Origin: Tridacna crocea
Lineage: Eukaryota; Mollusca; Bivalvia; Cardiida; Cardiidae
Direction of reading: 5' to 3'
Assembly: GCA_943736015.1 (NCBI GenBank)
Contig: OX031072.1
Location: 3,003,501-3,067,500, forward strand
DNA: 64,000 nt
The position numbers and the translations under genes are program-made. Of the stretch, positions 53,508-63,893 are shown one piece after another; position 1 is the first letter of the stretch, and each line of letters opens with the position of its first letter. The notes under the pieces were generated by a model, which saw only the letters and a list, made by a program, of their open reading frames with translations, was not told where the DNA came from and did not search any database.

Positions 53508-53523
53508 TTATTTATTATTTATT
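53508..53523 (+). promoter_or_regulatory. AU-rich element in the receptor 3' UTR
   Basis: Two overlapping TTATTTATT nonamers lie 48-63 nt after the stop codon. This is the core of class II AU-rich mRNA-decay elements in animals. No AATAAA signal is seen nearby, so the 3' end is undefined. Confidence 0.45.
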
Positions 53524-53589
53524 AGCCTTTTATATGTGAATGTAGAGACTAATGTTGCGTCCCACAATGTTTCTAAATGTGAAAAGAGC

Positions 53590-53960
53590 TTAACCCTTTA
53601 CCAAATTTTAGACCCATCTTAACCTATTACCACACAATCCCTACTTTTGATGACCCTGAGAAAGAAGCCTTTAGAAAACATTGTGGGAAAAGGGGAAAAT
53701 GCTGGTTACCAGCATTTTCTTCTTTTCCCATAATATTTTCTGCCCTTCACAAAACAAATTTCAAATTTTCATTCACTTTTATTTTGTTGTCTGCAAATGC
53801 TCTCAATTTGGACAAACCTAAAATTTTGTCGTTTGGTAATGAGTTAAAAGCATTTGCAGACGACAGTTTGATAATGGCTCAAATGGCGGAATCTTTCTTT
53901 GTTAGGGTAGAAAGCTGTGATAAAAGGAGAAAATGCTTGTAACCACAATATTATCTACTC
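53590..53960 (-). repeat. TTAA MITE interrupted by another copy
   Basis: The outer copy begins TTAACCCTTTACCAAATTTT and resumes at 53,844 as TTAAAAGCATTTGCAGACGA, continuing to a decayed hairpin (GTGATAAAAGGAGAAAATGC). Confidence 0.8.
53619..53847 (+). repeat. TTAA MITE inserted in a TTAA inside another copy
   Basis: A complete copy whose two TTAA sites (53,619-53,622 and 53,844-53,847) interrupt the GACCCATC/TTAAAAGC sequence of the outer copy. This shows TTAA as the duplicated target. Confidence 0.88.
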
Positions 53961-54309
53961 TATCAAACACTGCAGTCATCATATGAGCTACATATAATTT
54001 GCCGTCAGTTCTTTGTGATTTAAGTCTAAATTACAGTAACATAACTTCCATCAAACTAATATCAGCTATCATCTTTATCAAATGATTTTTGTATATCCGA
54101 AATCATATTCGAACAATGCAGATCAAGTTTTAAAATCAGTAAGTCCACAGAATTGTAACCAAATAACTAGGTAGTGTGTACCAAGTTAACATATTGTGTT
54201 CAAATAAGTATAGGTCTGTAAGTTAAGTTAAAAAATCACTAACAAATCAAGCTGTCTAAAACTTAGGCATCCAAATTGTAACCAAATTTAATGACATACT
54301 TTTTCTAAG
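53961..54309. other. Nothing recognised
   Basis: AT-rich and non-coding, downstream of the receptor gene. Confidence 0.4.
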
Positions 54310-54535
54310 TTAATTCTACCAAATGACAGAATTTTGGGCTGGTCCAAATTGTAAGCATTTTCAGACGACAAAATAAAAGTGACTGAAAATTTGAAATTTG
54401 TTTTGTGAAGAGTAGAAAACATTGCGAAAAAAGAAAAAATGCTGTTTACCAGCATTCTCTCCTTTTCCAAGTATGTTTTCAAATGGTTTCTTACATAGGG
54501 GTGTTAAAAGTAATGATTGTGTGGTAAAGAGTTAA
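54310..54535 (-). repeat. TTAA MITE
   Basis: TTAA at 54,310-54,313 and 54,532-54,535; hairpin arms moderately decayed. Confidence 0.82.
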
Positions 54536-54839
54536 GAGATTCTATTTAGAATTGTTTTCGATGTTAAGTGAATTACATTCAAATTCCATCAGAAAACCAC
54601 ATGCCTAACAAATCACACTGCCAAAATTGCAAAAATCGATTCATTTGTGTACTGTTTCTGAGTTGCATCCAAAATAATCCAAGAAATCACTTGTACACAA
54701 TTTTGTTGCAATTTGAAGATGATTTGGAAGCAATTTGCAAGAAATTTCTTTGACTTGGGTTCAGTGTCAAATTTAGAACCACTTCATCATGAAAATGGTA
54801 GCAAGTCCTTTATAGTTTAAGTTGCTATGAAACTTTCAA

Positions 54840-54995
54840 AGAGATGAAAAACATAGGAATAGAAGAAAATGCAAGTATCCAGGTCTCCTCCTTTTCCCAA
54901 ACTGTTTTCAAATTTTTTGCGGCATATTCAATTTGTCGTTTGCAAATGCCTACAATTAGGGCAGGACTAAAATCTTGTCATTCTGTAAAGAGTCC
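54840..54995 (+). repeat. Old TTAA-MITE remnant
   Basis: GAAGAAAATGCAAGTATCC, TCCTCCTTTTCCCAAACTG and TTTGTCGTTTGCAAATGC are recognisable; the ends are lost. Confidence 0.5.
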
Positions 54996-55216
54996 TTACC
55001 AAAAGATAGGATTTTATACAAGTGTAAGGTAAAAAGATTTTCAATAGACAAATCAAAAATGACAATCAAATGAATATTTGGCTTAAACTTAGAATGGCTT
55101 TGCAAGGGTAGAAAACATTGTGGGGAAAGAAGAGAAATGCTAGTTACTGGCATTTTCCTCTGTTTTCCCCAATGTTTTCAAAAATCTTTTTCCTACAGGA
55201 ATTATATGGTAAAGGA
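54992..55216 (-). repeat. TTAA MITE, decayed ends
   Basis: From CCTTACCAAAAGATAGG to ATTATATGGTAAAGGAAG; the hairpin GAAATGCTAGTTACTGGCATTT is retained. Confidence 0.65.
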
Positions 55217-55256
55217 AGACAAGGGGCCGAAAAGTGAGAGCAACAAGGGCCATTTT

Positions 55257-55483
55257 TAGCTCACCTTAGCACAAAGATCTAAAGGTGAGCTATTGTGATC
55301 TCCCTATGACCGGCGTCCGGCGTCCATCAACAATTTCTTTTAACATCTTCTTCTCCTAACCCACTGGGCCAATCTTGATGAAACTTGGCAGGGATGTTCT
55401 ACCAAAGTTGTTCAAAGAACTGAATTTGACTTTTAAGCTATAGTCTAAGGTGAGCGTTCCAGGGCCAATGGCCCTCTTGTTTC
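55257..55483 (+). mobile_element. Pearl-like element, family 4/6, minimal copy
   Basis: Only 227 bp: 5' palindrome GCTCACCTTAGCACAAAG..AAGGTGAGC, a CGGCGTCCGGCGTCC motif, less than one core unit, and a 3' hairpin GGGCCAATGGCCC with TCTTGTTTC. It shows both ends without the array. Confidence 0.75.
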
Positions 55484-55521
55484 ATTATTTCCCTTGATTT
55501 CTCTCCAGGACAATGTTGGTT

Positions 55522-55748
55522 TTAACTCTTTACCACATAATCTTGACTTTTAACTACCTTAAGAAAGAGAGCTTTTAAAAACATTGTAGGAAAAGGAGAA
55601 AATGCTGTTACCAGCATTTTCTCCTTTTCCCGCAATGTTTTCTACCCATCCTCAATCAAATTTGAAGTTTTGTCATTTCATTTATTTTGTCATCTGCAAA
55701 TGGTTCCAATTTGGACTAGTCTAAAATTGTCATTTGATAAAGATTTAA
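55522..55748 (+). repeat. TTAA MITE
   Basis: TTAA at 55,522-55,525 and 55,745-55,748. Confidence 0.82.
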
Positions 55749-55825
55749 TATGGGTAATACTTGGTTTTTATCCTTGATTTTCTTGCATAACACAATAATA
55801 ACGAAACTTAATCTAGTAGATTGGT

Positions 55826-56052
55826 TTAACCCATCACCACACAGTCTCTACTTTTGACGACTCTGAAAAAGAAGCCTTTAGAAAACATTGTGGTAAAGGA
55901 GAAAATGCTAGTAACCAGCATTTTCTCCTTTCCCCACATTGTTCTGTATCCTTCACAAAACAAATATTAAATTCTCAGTCTTATTTATTTTGTTGTCTGT
56001 AAATGGTGTTGATTTGGACAAACCTAAAATATTGTTGTTGGTAATGAGTTAA
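55826..56052 (+). repeat. TTAA MITE
   Basis: TTAA at 55,826-55,829 and 56,049-56,052; centre GCTAGTAACCAGC has one stem mismatch. Confidence 0.82.
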
Positions 56053-56390
56053 AAATCAAAATGTAATTTGGATACCTTTAATCTTTATCTGATAAGGAAA
56101 ATAATATGACTGAAGAATGTCCCATATATTGTGGGGATCAAGTTGCGGGTCAGTTTAAATATAACCATTTAAAGGTATGGATATTGTTAGGAGTCTGACA
56201 GTATGTTGCAGAAGTTTTCTAAGCTAGAATCTTGTCAACTTTTATATTTGTTTTACAATTCATTTATCTGCCAGTAAATGGACTCTGCTAGACTAACACA
56301 TTTGTTTTTGTGATAAAAAACCCAAATCAAAACAAAAATTTTCATGCATTTTGACTCCACAATTTTGTACTATCTACAAATTATGGACCT

Positions 56391-56628
56391 TAAACCTTTA
56401 CCAAATAATTCAAAGTTTTAACAACCTGAAAGAGGAACCGTTGAAAACATGGAAAAAGGAGAAAATGTTGGTAACCTGCATTTTATACTTTTCCTGCAAT
56501 GTTTTCTTCTGTTCCAAAAAAATTTTAATTTTGAGTCACATTTAAAAAAGGAAATATGTGAGCCAGAATTAGTTTGAAGTGTTCACAGGGTGTGAAATTT
56601 TGATGTCTAAAATTTTGTCTATTGGTAA
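56391..56628 (+). repeat. TTAA MITE, decayed
   Basis: ACCTTTACCAAATAATTC to GTCTATTGGTAAAGCAC. The hairpin GAAAATGTTGGTAACCTGC is retained; a small insertion sits in the right half. Confidence 0.6.
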
Positions 56629-56869
56629 AGCACTTCAGGATTCACTTTTTCTTCAAAGCATTGATTTAAAAGAAGGCCAGCCTTTAGTCAGAATTTAGAA
56701 CTGAATTTAGATTAGCAGGATTTAGTCCAAGAATTTTTTTTTTTCTATCTTTGTGAACGTTTTCCACAAGAAACCTTTTATTTTCAGTTGTATTAATAAT
56801 GTCAATTTGTATGTTAGACTCATGGGCATTTCCCATCATACCTTACAGTTCAGTGTTTGTAGTTTAGGT

Positions 56870-57098
56870 TTAACCCTTTACCCCATAAGGCATTTCTATG
56901 GTATCTCTAATTGTCCTTAAATAACAGCAAGGATGAAGCCGTTTCTTATGTGCATATGACTTTTTTTGATAGTATAGAAAACATTGTGACAAAAGGTGAA
57001 ATTGCTCGTCACGAGCAATTTCACCTTTTGCCACAATGTTTTCCAAAGGCTGCAACAAGCAATGCGTAGAAATGAGTATCTGTGGAGTAATGGGTTAA
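56870..57098. repeat. TTAA MITE, GCTCG-core subfamily, third terminus type
   Basis: TTAA at 56,870-56,873 and 57,095-57,098. The core GGTGAAATTGCTCGTCACGA carries changes (GGTG for GGAG, and CAC apex) matched by TTTCACC on the other arm. The right end GAGTATCTGTGGAGTAATGG is shared with 59,637. Confidence 0.85.
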
Positions 57099-57214
57099 TA
57101 TCAATGTCATTTTTCATATGATTGTGATAGTGTCATAGTGATAATACAAAATTTTAATGACAGTCACTGTATAATAATGATATTTTTATAATCATATACC
57201 AATTTTTTTTGGGG

Positions 57215-58273
57215 GGGTCACCTGAATACAACATGCTGAAGGGGAGCTTTTAGGATCACCCGGTTTCCATCGTGCGTCGTCCATAATTCTTCAAACATCA
57301 ACTCCACCTTAACTGCTGGGCCAATTTGGACCAAATTTGGTTTGAATGTTCCTTGGGAGGTCATCTTTAAAAAGTGTTCACAGAATTTGATTTTTGAACC
57401 AAATGGAATTTTCTACGAAATTCTTTAAAAATCATCTTCTCTGAAACCGCAGGCCAGATTTTAGAATAATTTCACAGAGATGTTCCTTGGCTGACCCTTT
57501 TAAAAAAGTTGTTCGTGAAATTTTGATCCATTAAGAAACATGGCTCTGGTGAATGGGGGCTACTTGAAGTAAACAGAAATGAAGAAATTCTTGAAAATTC
57601 TTCTTCTCTGAAACCGCAAGTCAGATTTTGAAATAATTTCACAGAGATGTTCCTTGGGTGACCTTTATTGAGTAGTGTTTGCAAAATTTTGATCCATCAA
57701 GAAACATAGCTCTGGTGAATGCGGGCTACTTGCACTATATGGAAATGAAGAATTTATTAAAAATTCTTTTTCTCTGAAACCCCTAGTCAGATTTTAAGAT
57801 AATTTCCCAGCAATGTTTCTTGGGTGTCTATTTCTTAAAATTCTTTGCAAAATTTTGATTCGTCAAGAAACATGGCTCTGGTGAATGGGGACTACTTGCA
57901 CTATATGGACATGAAGAAATTCTTGAAAATTCTTCTTCTCTGAAACAACTGGTCAGATTTTAAAATAATTTCTCAGGGATGTTCATTGGGAGAACCTCTT
58001 CAAAAAGTGTTCGTGAAATTTTGATCCATCAAGAAATATGGCTCTGGTGAATGGGGGCTACTTGCACCATATGGAAATTAAGAAATTCTTAAAAATTCTT
58101 CTTTTTTGAAACTGCTAGTCAGATTTTGAAATAACTTTTACTGGTGACATTTTGGAAATCACTTGGCAAAGTAATGATTTTGTTTCGAGTGTTTCAATAC
58201 CTAAAAAAAAATGGCTATGGTCCTCTCAAAGATTCAGGTAAGCAATCCAGGGCCATCTTGGCCCACTTGTTTC
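57215..58273 (+). mobile_element. Pearl-like element, family 6
   Basis: GGTCACCTGAATACAACATGC and AGCTTTTAGGATCACCCGG, with CGTGCGTCGTCC, then about five ~185 bp units (GAAATTCTTGAAAATTCTTC, AATTTCACAGAGATGTTCC, CAAGAAACATGGCTCTGGTG). It ends with GGGCCATCTTGGCCC and ACTTGTTTC. Same family as 61,277. Confidence 0.8.
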
Positions 58274-58785
58274 TTATTTCATGCTTTCCAGTACATTATT
58301 GAGAAATATTGGTGAAATATTACTTTATCTTTCATGGTTAGGACCAGTGAAAAAAACTGATTTTTAACTTCCAACTCTTCAATTGAAGGCATACAACAGT
58401 TCTTCCCAGCACTCTAGTTACTATGGGAAAATGCCTGTGCCTCATAACCAGATAGAAATATGACGTAATTTACCTCTCAGGTCTTGCGCTTGACATAGTA
58501 TTGCAATGTCCTGCTATGTGGAGGGGGTATGCTATGGGGAATAACCAAAAAAGAACTGTAGTGGATTTTGATAAAGTCCCCCCCCCACCCCCGAAAGGGT
58601 TAAAAGCATGAAATAAATACAATATATGATTTTTTTGGCGAAAGATTGAAATTTATTTCATCTGATGAACATCATCAGTAATATTTTCACCTGTGGCTGC
58701 ACTCATGAAAATATTATCTATGATATTCACTCAATGAAATATATTTCAATCTTTCACTGTAAAAAAAACAAATACTCTCTATCTA
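58272..58785. repeat. Palindromic repeat with terminal hairpin (copy 2)
   Basis: Matches the 41,945 copy: TATTTCATGCTTTCCAGTA at the start, TATGACGTAATTTACC inside, and the hairpin GAAAGATTGAAATTTATTTC versus GAAATATATTTCAATCTTTC. It starts exactly where the pearl-like element ends. Confidence 0.75.
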
Positions 58786-58845
58786 CATATTCATAACTAA
58801 AAAAGAATGTACTGTTCAGTTACTTATTTAGTCAGTTAAATGGAG

Positions 58846-58851
<6 letters not shown>

Positions 58852-58884
<33 letters not shown>
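58852..58884. repeat. (GA)n microsatellite
   Basis: About 16 GA units without interruption. Confidence 0.95.
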
Positions 58885-58885
<1 letters not shown>

Positions 58886-59072
58886 AAAAAAAACAAACGA
58901 AAAGCAACTAAATTCTTTACAAATCAAAGATATAAAATATTAAAGAAAAGAAAATAGCAGGTTGAAAGTTTTTCTTGTGTGGTAAAGCGTTTATTTGTAT
59001 ATACATATTTAATTATTGTTAAAAACTGTTCAAGAAATTGCTTAATTACTCTTAAAATGGCATTTATGGTGC

Positions 59073-59299
59073 TTAACTCTTTACCAAACAACAAAATTTT
59101 AGACTAGTCCAAATTGAAAGCACTTGCAGACAAAAAAATAAATGTGACTGAAAAATTGAAATATATTTCCGAAGGGTAGAAAACATTGTGAGAAAAGGAG
59201 AAAATGCTGGTCACCAGCGTTTTTTCCTATTCCAAAAATGTTTTCAAAAGGCTTCTCCTCAGGGTTGTAAAAACAAGGAATTATTTAGTAAAGGGTTAA
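59073..59299 (-). repeat. TTAA MITE
   Basis: TTAA at 59,073-59,076 and 59,296-59,299; one arm partly decayed (CAGCGTTTTTTCCTATTCC). Confidence 0.82.
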
Positions 59300-59636
59300 A
59301 ATAACATATCCTTCAGACTTGGACATTGTACAACAGATCAAAGTGCTAAGAATATTTTACATTTTTCTGCTCATTTGTTAGTATATTTTGTACTAAATTA
59401 ATGATCCGACCTTGATACAATAGTTTTTTTCTTATAGAATAAGTTTTCAAATAACAATTATTATTATCTATATTGCATTTTATAAAGCACTTCTTTTATA
59501 GTAAAATTATGCAAAAATGTCTTAATTCAATGTAGAGTGATGTCATTCTGTATTATGTAAGTAAATAGGATATTACGGTAAATGAAATATTATCTGCATC
59601 TGCTTTTTTTCTAAGTATGAACTTGTTTTCTTTTGA
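59300..59636. other. Nothing recognised
   Basis: AT-rich and non-coding. Confidence 0.4.
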
Positions 59637-59866
59637 TTAACCCTTTACCTGATATGCCAATTTGAGGCTCTTCCATTTCAGCAGCAAATAAAGATATGAT
59701 GTCAAAAATATGGATAATTGGGGATACAAATATCTGATTGAATGGAAAACATTGTGGGAAAAGGAGAAATTGCTCGTTACGAGCAATTTCTCCTTTTCCC
59801 ACAATGTTTTCAAAAGCTGTCTCTTGTTGATGCATCAAAATGAGTATCTATGGAGTAAAGGGTTAA
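59637..59866. repeat. TTAA MITE, GCTCG-core subfamily, third terminus type
   Basis: TTAA at 59,637-59,640 and 59,863-59,866. Perfect stem from AAAACATTGTGGG to CCCACAATGTTTT around TTGCTCGTTACGAGCAA. Confidence 0.88.
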
Positions 59867-60148
59867 GAGTTAGCCATGTTAGAATTGCAATAAAAAATCT
59901 TCTTTCTATTGTGGTTTATAAGTCAATAAACCGTGTTGTGAGTTATGAGGTGCAATGAATAAACCACTCAGGTTATCGGCCTCATGGATTATTTATTGTT
60001 CCTCATAACTCTTAGTTGTGGTTTATTGAACGATAAACCATGATAGAAAGAAGATTATTTATTAAATAACAAAAGCAATAAAATGTTTGGTTGCCAAAGG
60101 TCAGTAGAAGACTATGCATAATTCTAAGGAAAGCATGATACAGAGTCA

Positions 60149-60377
60149 TTAATTCTTTACCACACAAGAAAATCTTAGACTAGTCCAAATTGCAAGCATT
60201 TGCAGACAACAAATTAAATTTGACAGAAAAATTGAAATTGGTTTTGGGAAGGGTGGAAAGCATTGTGGGAAAAGGAGAAAATGCTGGTTACCAGCATTTT
60301 CTCCTTTTCCCACAATGTTTTCAAAAGGCTTCTTTGTCAGGGTTGTCAAAAGTCGGGATTGTGTGGTAAAAAGTTAA
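60149..60377 (-). repeat. TTAA MITE
   Basis: TTAA at 60,149-60,152 and 60,374-60,377; hairpin arms fully paired from CATTGTGGG inwards. Confidence 0.88.
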
Positions 60378-60468
60378 AGTGATTCTTAACATCATACAAA
60401 TTAAGAAATGGGATGACAATATCATGAAGTAAGATGATCTCCTACACACATGTACATTACAATATGAA

Positions 60469-60696
60469 TTAACCCATTACCACAGAATCCCTACTTTTGA
60501 CACCCTGAGAAAGAAGCCTTTTGAAAACACTGTGGGAAAAGGAGAAAATGCTGGTGAACAGCATTTTCTCCTTTTTCCACAGTGTTTTCTACCCTTCCCA
60601 GAACAAATTTCAATTTTTCAGTCACCTTTATTTTGTCGTCTGCAAATGATTTCAATTTGGACGAGTGTAATATTTTCTCGTGTGATAAAGAGTTAA
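60469..60696 (+). repeat. TTAA MITE
   Basis: TTAA at 60,469-60,472 and 60,693-60,696; CACTG arm type; apex GCTGGTGAACAGC. Confidence 0.85.
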
Positions 60697-60724
60697 AGAC
60701 ATCATAAAAGTGACTTGTTATAGC

Positions 60725-60953
60725 TTAACTCTTTCCCAAACAAGCCCCGATTTTTAACGTGTCAGCAGTACAAGTCTTTAGAAAACACTGTGGGAAAAGG
60801 AGAAATTGCTCGTAACAAGCAATTTTTCCTTTTCCCACAGTGTTTTCTAGCCTATCGGAAAACTCTCTGCCATTCTCATCATATTCATAAATGTCATCTG
60901 CAAACACCTTGAGTTTGGGACAGTCTAAAATCTGTCATTTGGGAAAGGGTTAA
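60725..60953 (+). repeat. TTAA MITE, GCTCG-core subfamily
   Basis: TTAA at 60,725-60,728 and 60,950-60,953. Termini are of the TTTCCCAAAC type, the apex is GCTCGTAACAAGC, and the arms CACTGTGGG and CCCACAGTG match. Confidence 0.87.
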
Positions 60954-61004
60954 AAGTTCACTATTAGATATTAATTCCCATAAGAAAATTGTTTCAAAGC
61001 CTTT

Positions 61005-61234
61005 TTAACTCTTTTCCACACTATCCTGCCTTTTAAGAACCCCAACAAAGAAAGCTTTCGAAAATATTGTAGGAAAAGGAGAAAATGATGGTGACCAGCA
61101 TTTTCTCCCTTTCCCATAAAGTTTTCTACCCTTCCAAAATCAAATTTCAATTTTTTAGTCACATTTACTTTCTTTTCTGCACTTGCTTTGAATTTAGACT
61201 AGTCCAAAATTTCGTTGTGTGGTAAAAAGTTTAA
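61005..61234 (+). repeat. TTAA MITE
   Basis: TTAA at 61,005-61,008 and 61,231-61,234; apex GATGGTGACCAGC. Confidence 0.82.
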
Positions 61235-61276
61235 GGTAAACAGTGAATCCTTTACTTTTACCACCCTAAGGATGTT

Positions 61277-62693
61277 TTTAGCTCACCTGAGCACAATGTG
61301 CTCAAGGGGAGCTTTTAGGATCACCCGGTGTCCGTCTTGCGTCTTCCATCATCCGACGTCAACAATTCTTTAAACATCAACCCCTCCTAAACCGCTGGGC
61401 CAATTTGGACCAAACTTAGCTGGAATGTTCCTTGGGAGGTACTCTTTAAAAACTGTTCACAAAATTTGATTCCTTCAAAAAACTCTTGTTACCATGGCAA
61501 CCAAATGCAATTTTCAAAGAAATTCTTTAAAAATCTTCTGCTCTAAAACTACAGGCCAGATTTTAAAAAAAATTCACAGAGATGTTCCTTAGGTGACCCT
61601 TTTCAAAAAGTGTTCACGAAATTTTGATCCATCAAGAAACATGGCTCTGGTGAATGGGGGCTACTTGCACTACACAGAAATGAAGAAATTCTTAAAAATT
61701 CTTCTTCTCTGAAACCGCTATTCAGATTTTTAAATAATTTCGCAGAGATGTTCCTTGGGTGACCTTTTTCTAAAACTGTTCGTGAAATTTTGATTCGTCA
61801 AGAAACATTGCTCTGGTGAATGGGGGCTACTTACACTAGGGAAATGAAGAAATTCTTAAAAATTCTTCTTCTCTGAAAGGGCTAATCAGATTCTGAAATG
61901 ATTTCACAGAGGTGTTCCTTGGGTGACCCTTTTAAAAATTGTTCATTAAATTTTGATCTATCAAGAAATATGGCTCTGGTAAATGGGGGCTACTTGCACT
62001 ATAGGGAAATGAAGAAATTCTTAAAAATTCTTCTTGTATTGAACGGCTGGCAGATTTTGAAATAATTTCACAGAGATGTACCTTGGGTGACCATTTTTAA
62101 AAACTGTTCATGAAATTGTGATTCGTCAAGAAACTTGGCTCTGGTGAATGGGGGCTACTTGCACTATATGGAAATGAAGAAATTCATGAAAATTCTTTTC
62201 CTCTGAAACCTGTGGTCAGATTTTAAGGTAATTTCACAGCAATGTTCCTCGGGTGACCCTTTTTGAAAACCGATCGCAAAATTTTGATCCTTCAAGAAAC
62301 ATGGCTCTGGTGAATGGGGGCTACTTGCACTGTACGGAGATTTTCTTGAAAATTCTTCTTCTCTGAAACAGCTGGTCAGATTTTAAAATAATTTCCTAGA
62401 AATTTTTCTTGAGTGATCCTTTTCAAAAAGTGTTCGCATAATTTTGGTAAGTGAAGAAATATGGGTCTGGTGAATAGGGGCTACTTGCACTGTACGGAAA
62501 TTAAGAAGCTCTTGAAAAGTTTTCTTTTTTAAAACTGCTGGTCAGATTTTGATAATACTTTTACAGGTGACCTTTTGAAAATTGCTTGGCAAAATAATGA
62601 TTTTGTTTCCAGTGTTTCAATACCTCAAAAAAATTGGCTATGGTACTCTCAAAAATTCAGGTGAGTTATCCAGGGCCATCTTGGTCCTCTTAT
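61277..62693 (+). mobile_element. Pearl-like element, family 6 (longer copy)
   Basis: Palindrome GCTCACCTGAGCACAATGTGCTCA.., GTGTCCGTCTTGCGTCTTCC, and about seven ~185 bp units like those at 57,215. It ends with GGTGAGTTATCC, the hairpin GGGCCATCTTGGTCC and TCTTATT. Confidence 0.82.
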
Positions 62694-63094
62694 TAATTTA
62701 GCACTGTATGATTTGTTGGTCATTGTATTCAACCTGCAGATGCTCACTTATTATCGTATGCTTTTGCATGGATGATTTGGTATAATTCTATATTATGTTA
62801 TCGTTATCGACACTTTATCTACCGTTCACAATAAAATATCTTTAAATTCTGTCACCTTCTGTCATATATACCTGCTTTCAAATAATTTAAGGAGTACAGG
62901 TAAAAGATACTCCATGAGAGCATGGACAGGTGGACTGGTTGCCATGATATAACTGATATAAGGTTGAAAATGGTGTCAAATACAAAACAGTCAATCAGTA
63001 TGAATAAACCAAACCAAAGATTTCCAGCCCATAGTGAAAAAAACATATTTGACCATTTAAAAATTTTGCTCTTTGTTGGAATCTCATCATATCG
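62694..63094. other. Mostly unremarkable, contains a SINE 3' fragment
   Basis: At 62,893-63,000 the segment AGATACTCCATGAGAGCATGG..AGTCAATCAG is the 3' half of the SINE family. Nothing else was seen. Confidence 0.5.
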
Positions 63095-63160
63095 AACAAT
63101 GTAGATTGAAGATCAGACTGCAAATTCTGTGCAGTTAGGTCTTGATCTACATTGTTTGCA
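63095..63160. repeat. Short fold-back repeat (ATGTAGAT..ATCTACAT)
   Basis: AACAATGTAGATTGAAGATC and GGTCTTGATCTACATTGTT pair around CAAATTCTGTGCAG. Confidence 0.7.
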
Positions 63161-63622
63161 CAAACCTTCAAACTCCTGCTATGTAGCCTGATTGATAAGT
63201 TTAGAATGGTCAAAGGGAAATAACGCTAATACATGTATTTACAATCTAATACTAATTCTAAACACGGCTTCAGTTTTAAAATAATACAGATCACACAATA
63301 GACATGAGTGAATATTTTTCAAATTTCTAGACTAAATATCATTTTTTTTACCACACAAAGAATCTTCACAGTCTGGTTTTCTGGGGTACTTCGGAAAATG
63401 ATGAGAGTCATTGCCACAATTTTTAATTTTTTTTAACTACTGAATTTGGTGTTAAGTTGGCTTGGAAAAAAAATTTGTGCTACATAATGGTACTGGAAGT
63501 CATTGCAGCCACATTTTACTGATATAATGTTGAAAATATTTAATGCCAAACAAAACAACAAACAAGCAAGCAAAGAAATAATCATTTCAGATACCGGTAC
63601 ATCTGTTTGATTGTATTAGAAT
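63161..63622. other. Mostly unremarkable, contains a SINE tail
   Basis: At about 63,490-63,571, TGGAAGTCATTGCAGCCAC..TGATATAATGTTGAAAAT resembles the SINE 3' region and leads into an AACAAAC/AAGC tail. Confidence 0.4.
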
Positions 63623-63851
63623 TTAACTCTTTACCAAACGATAAAAGTTTGGACGAGTCCAAATGGAAAGCTTTTGCAGACCCCAAAATAAACTTGACTC
63701 AAAAATTGAAACTTGACTCTAAAAGAGTAGAAAACATTGTGGAAAAAGGAGAAAGTTCTGGTTACCAGCATTTTTTCCTTTTCCCACAATGTTTTCAGAA
63801 GGCCTCTCTCTCTGGGTCGTAAAAACCAGGGATTGTTTGGTAAAGGGTTAA
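63623..63851 (-). repeat. TTAA MITE
   Basis: TTAA at 63,623-63,626 and 63,848-63,851. Apex TCTGGTTACCAGC; one arm has one extra A (GGAAAAAGG). Confidence 0.85.
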
Positions 63852-63893
63852 AGTGTTCTAACAGGTTATGTCACGTCAGTCATTACAACTCAA

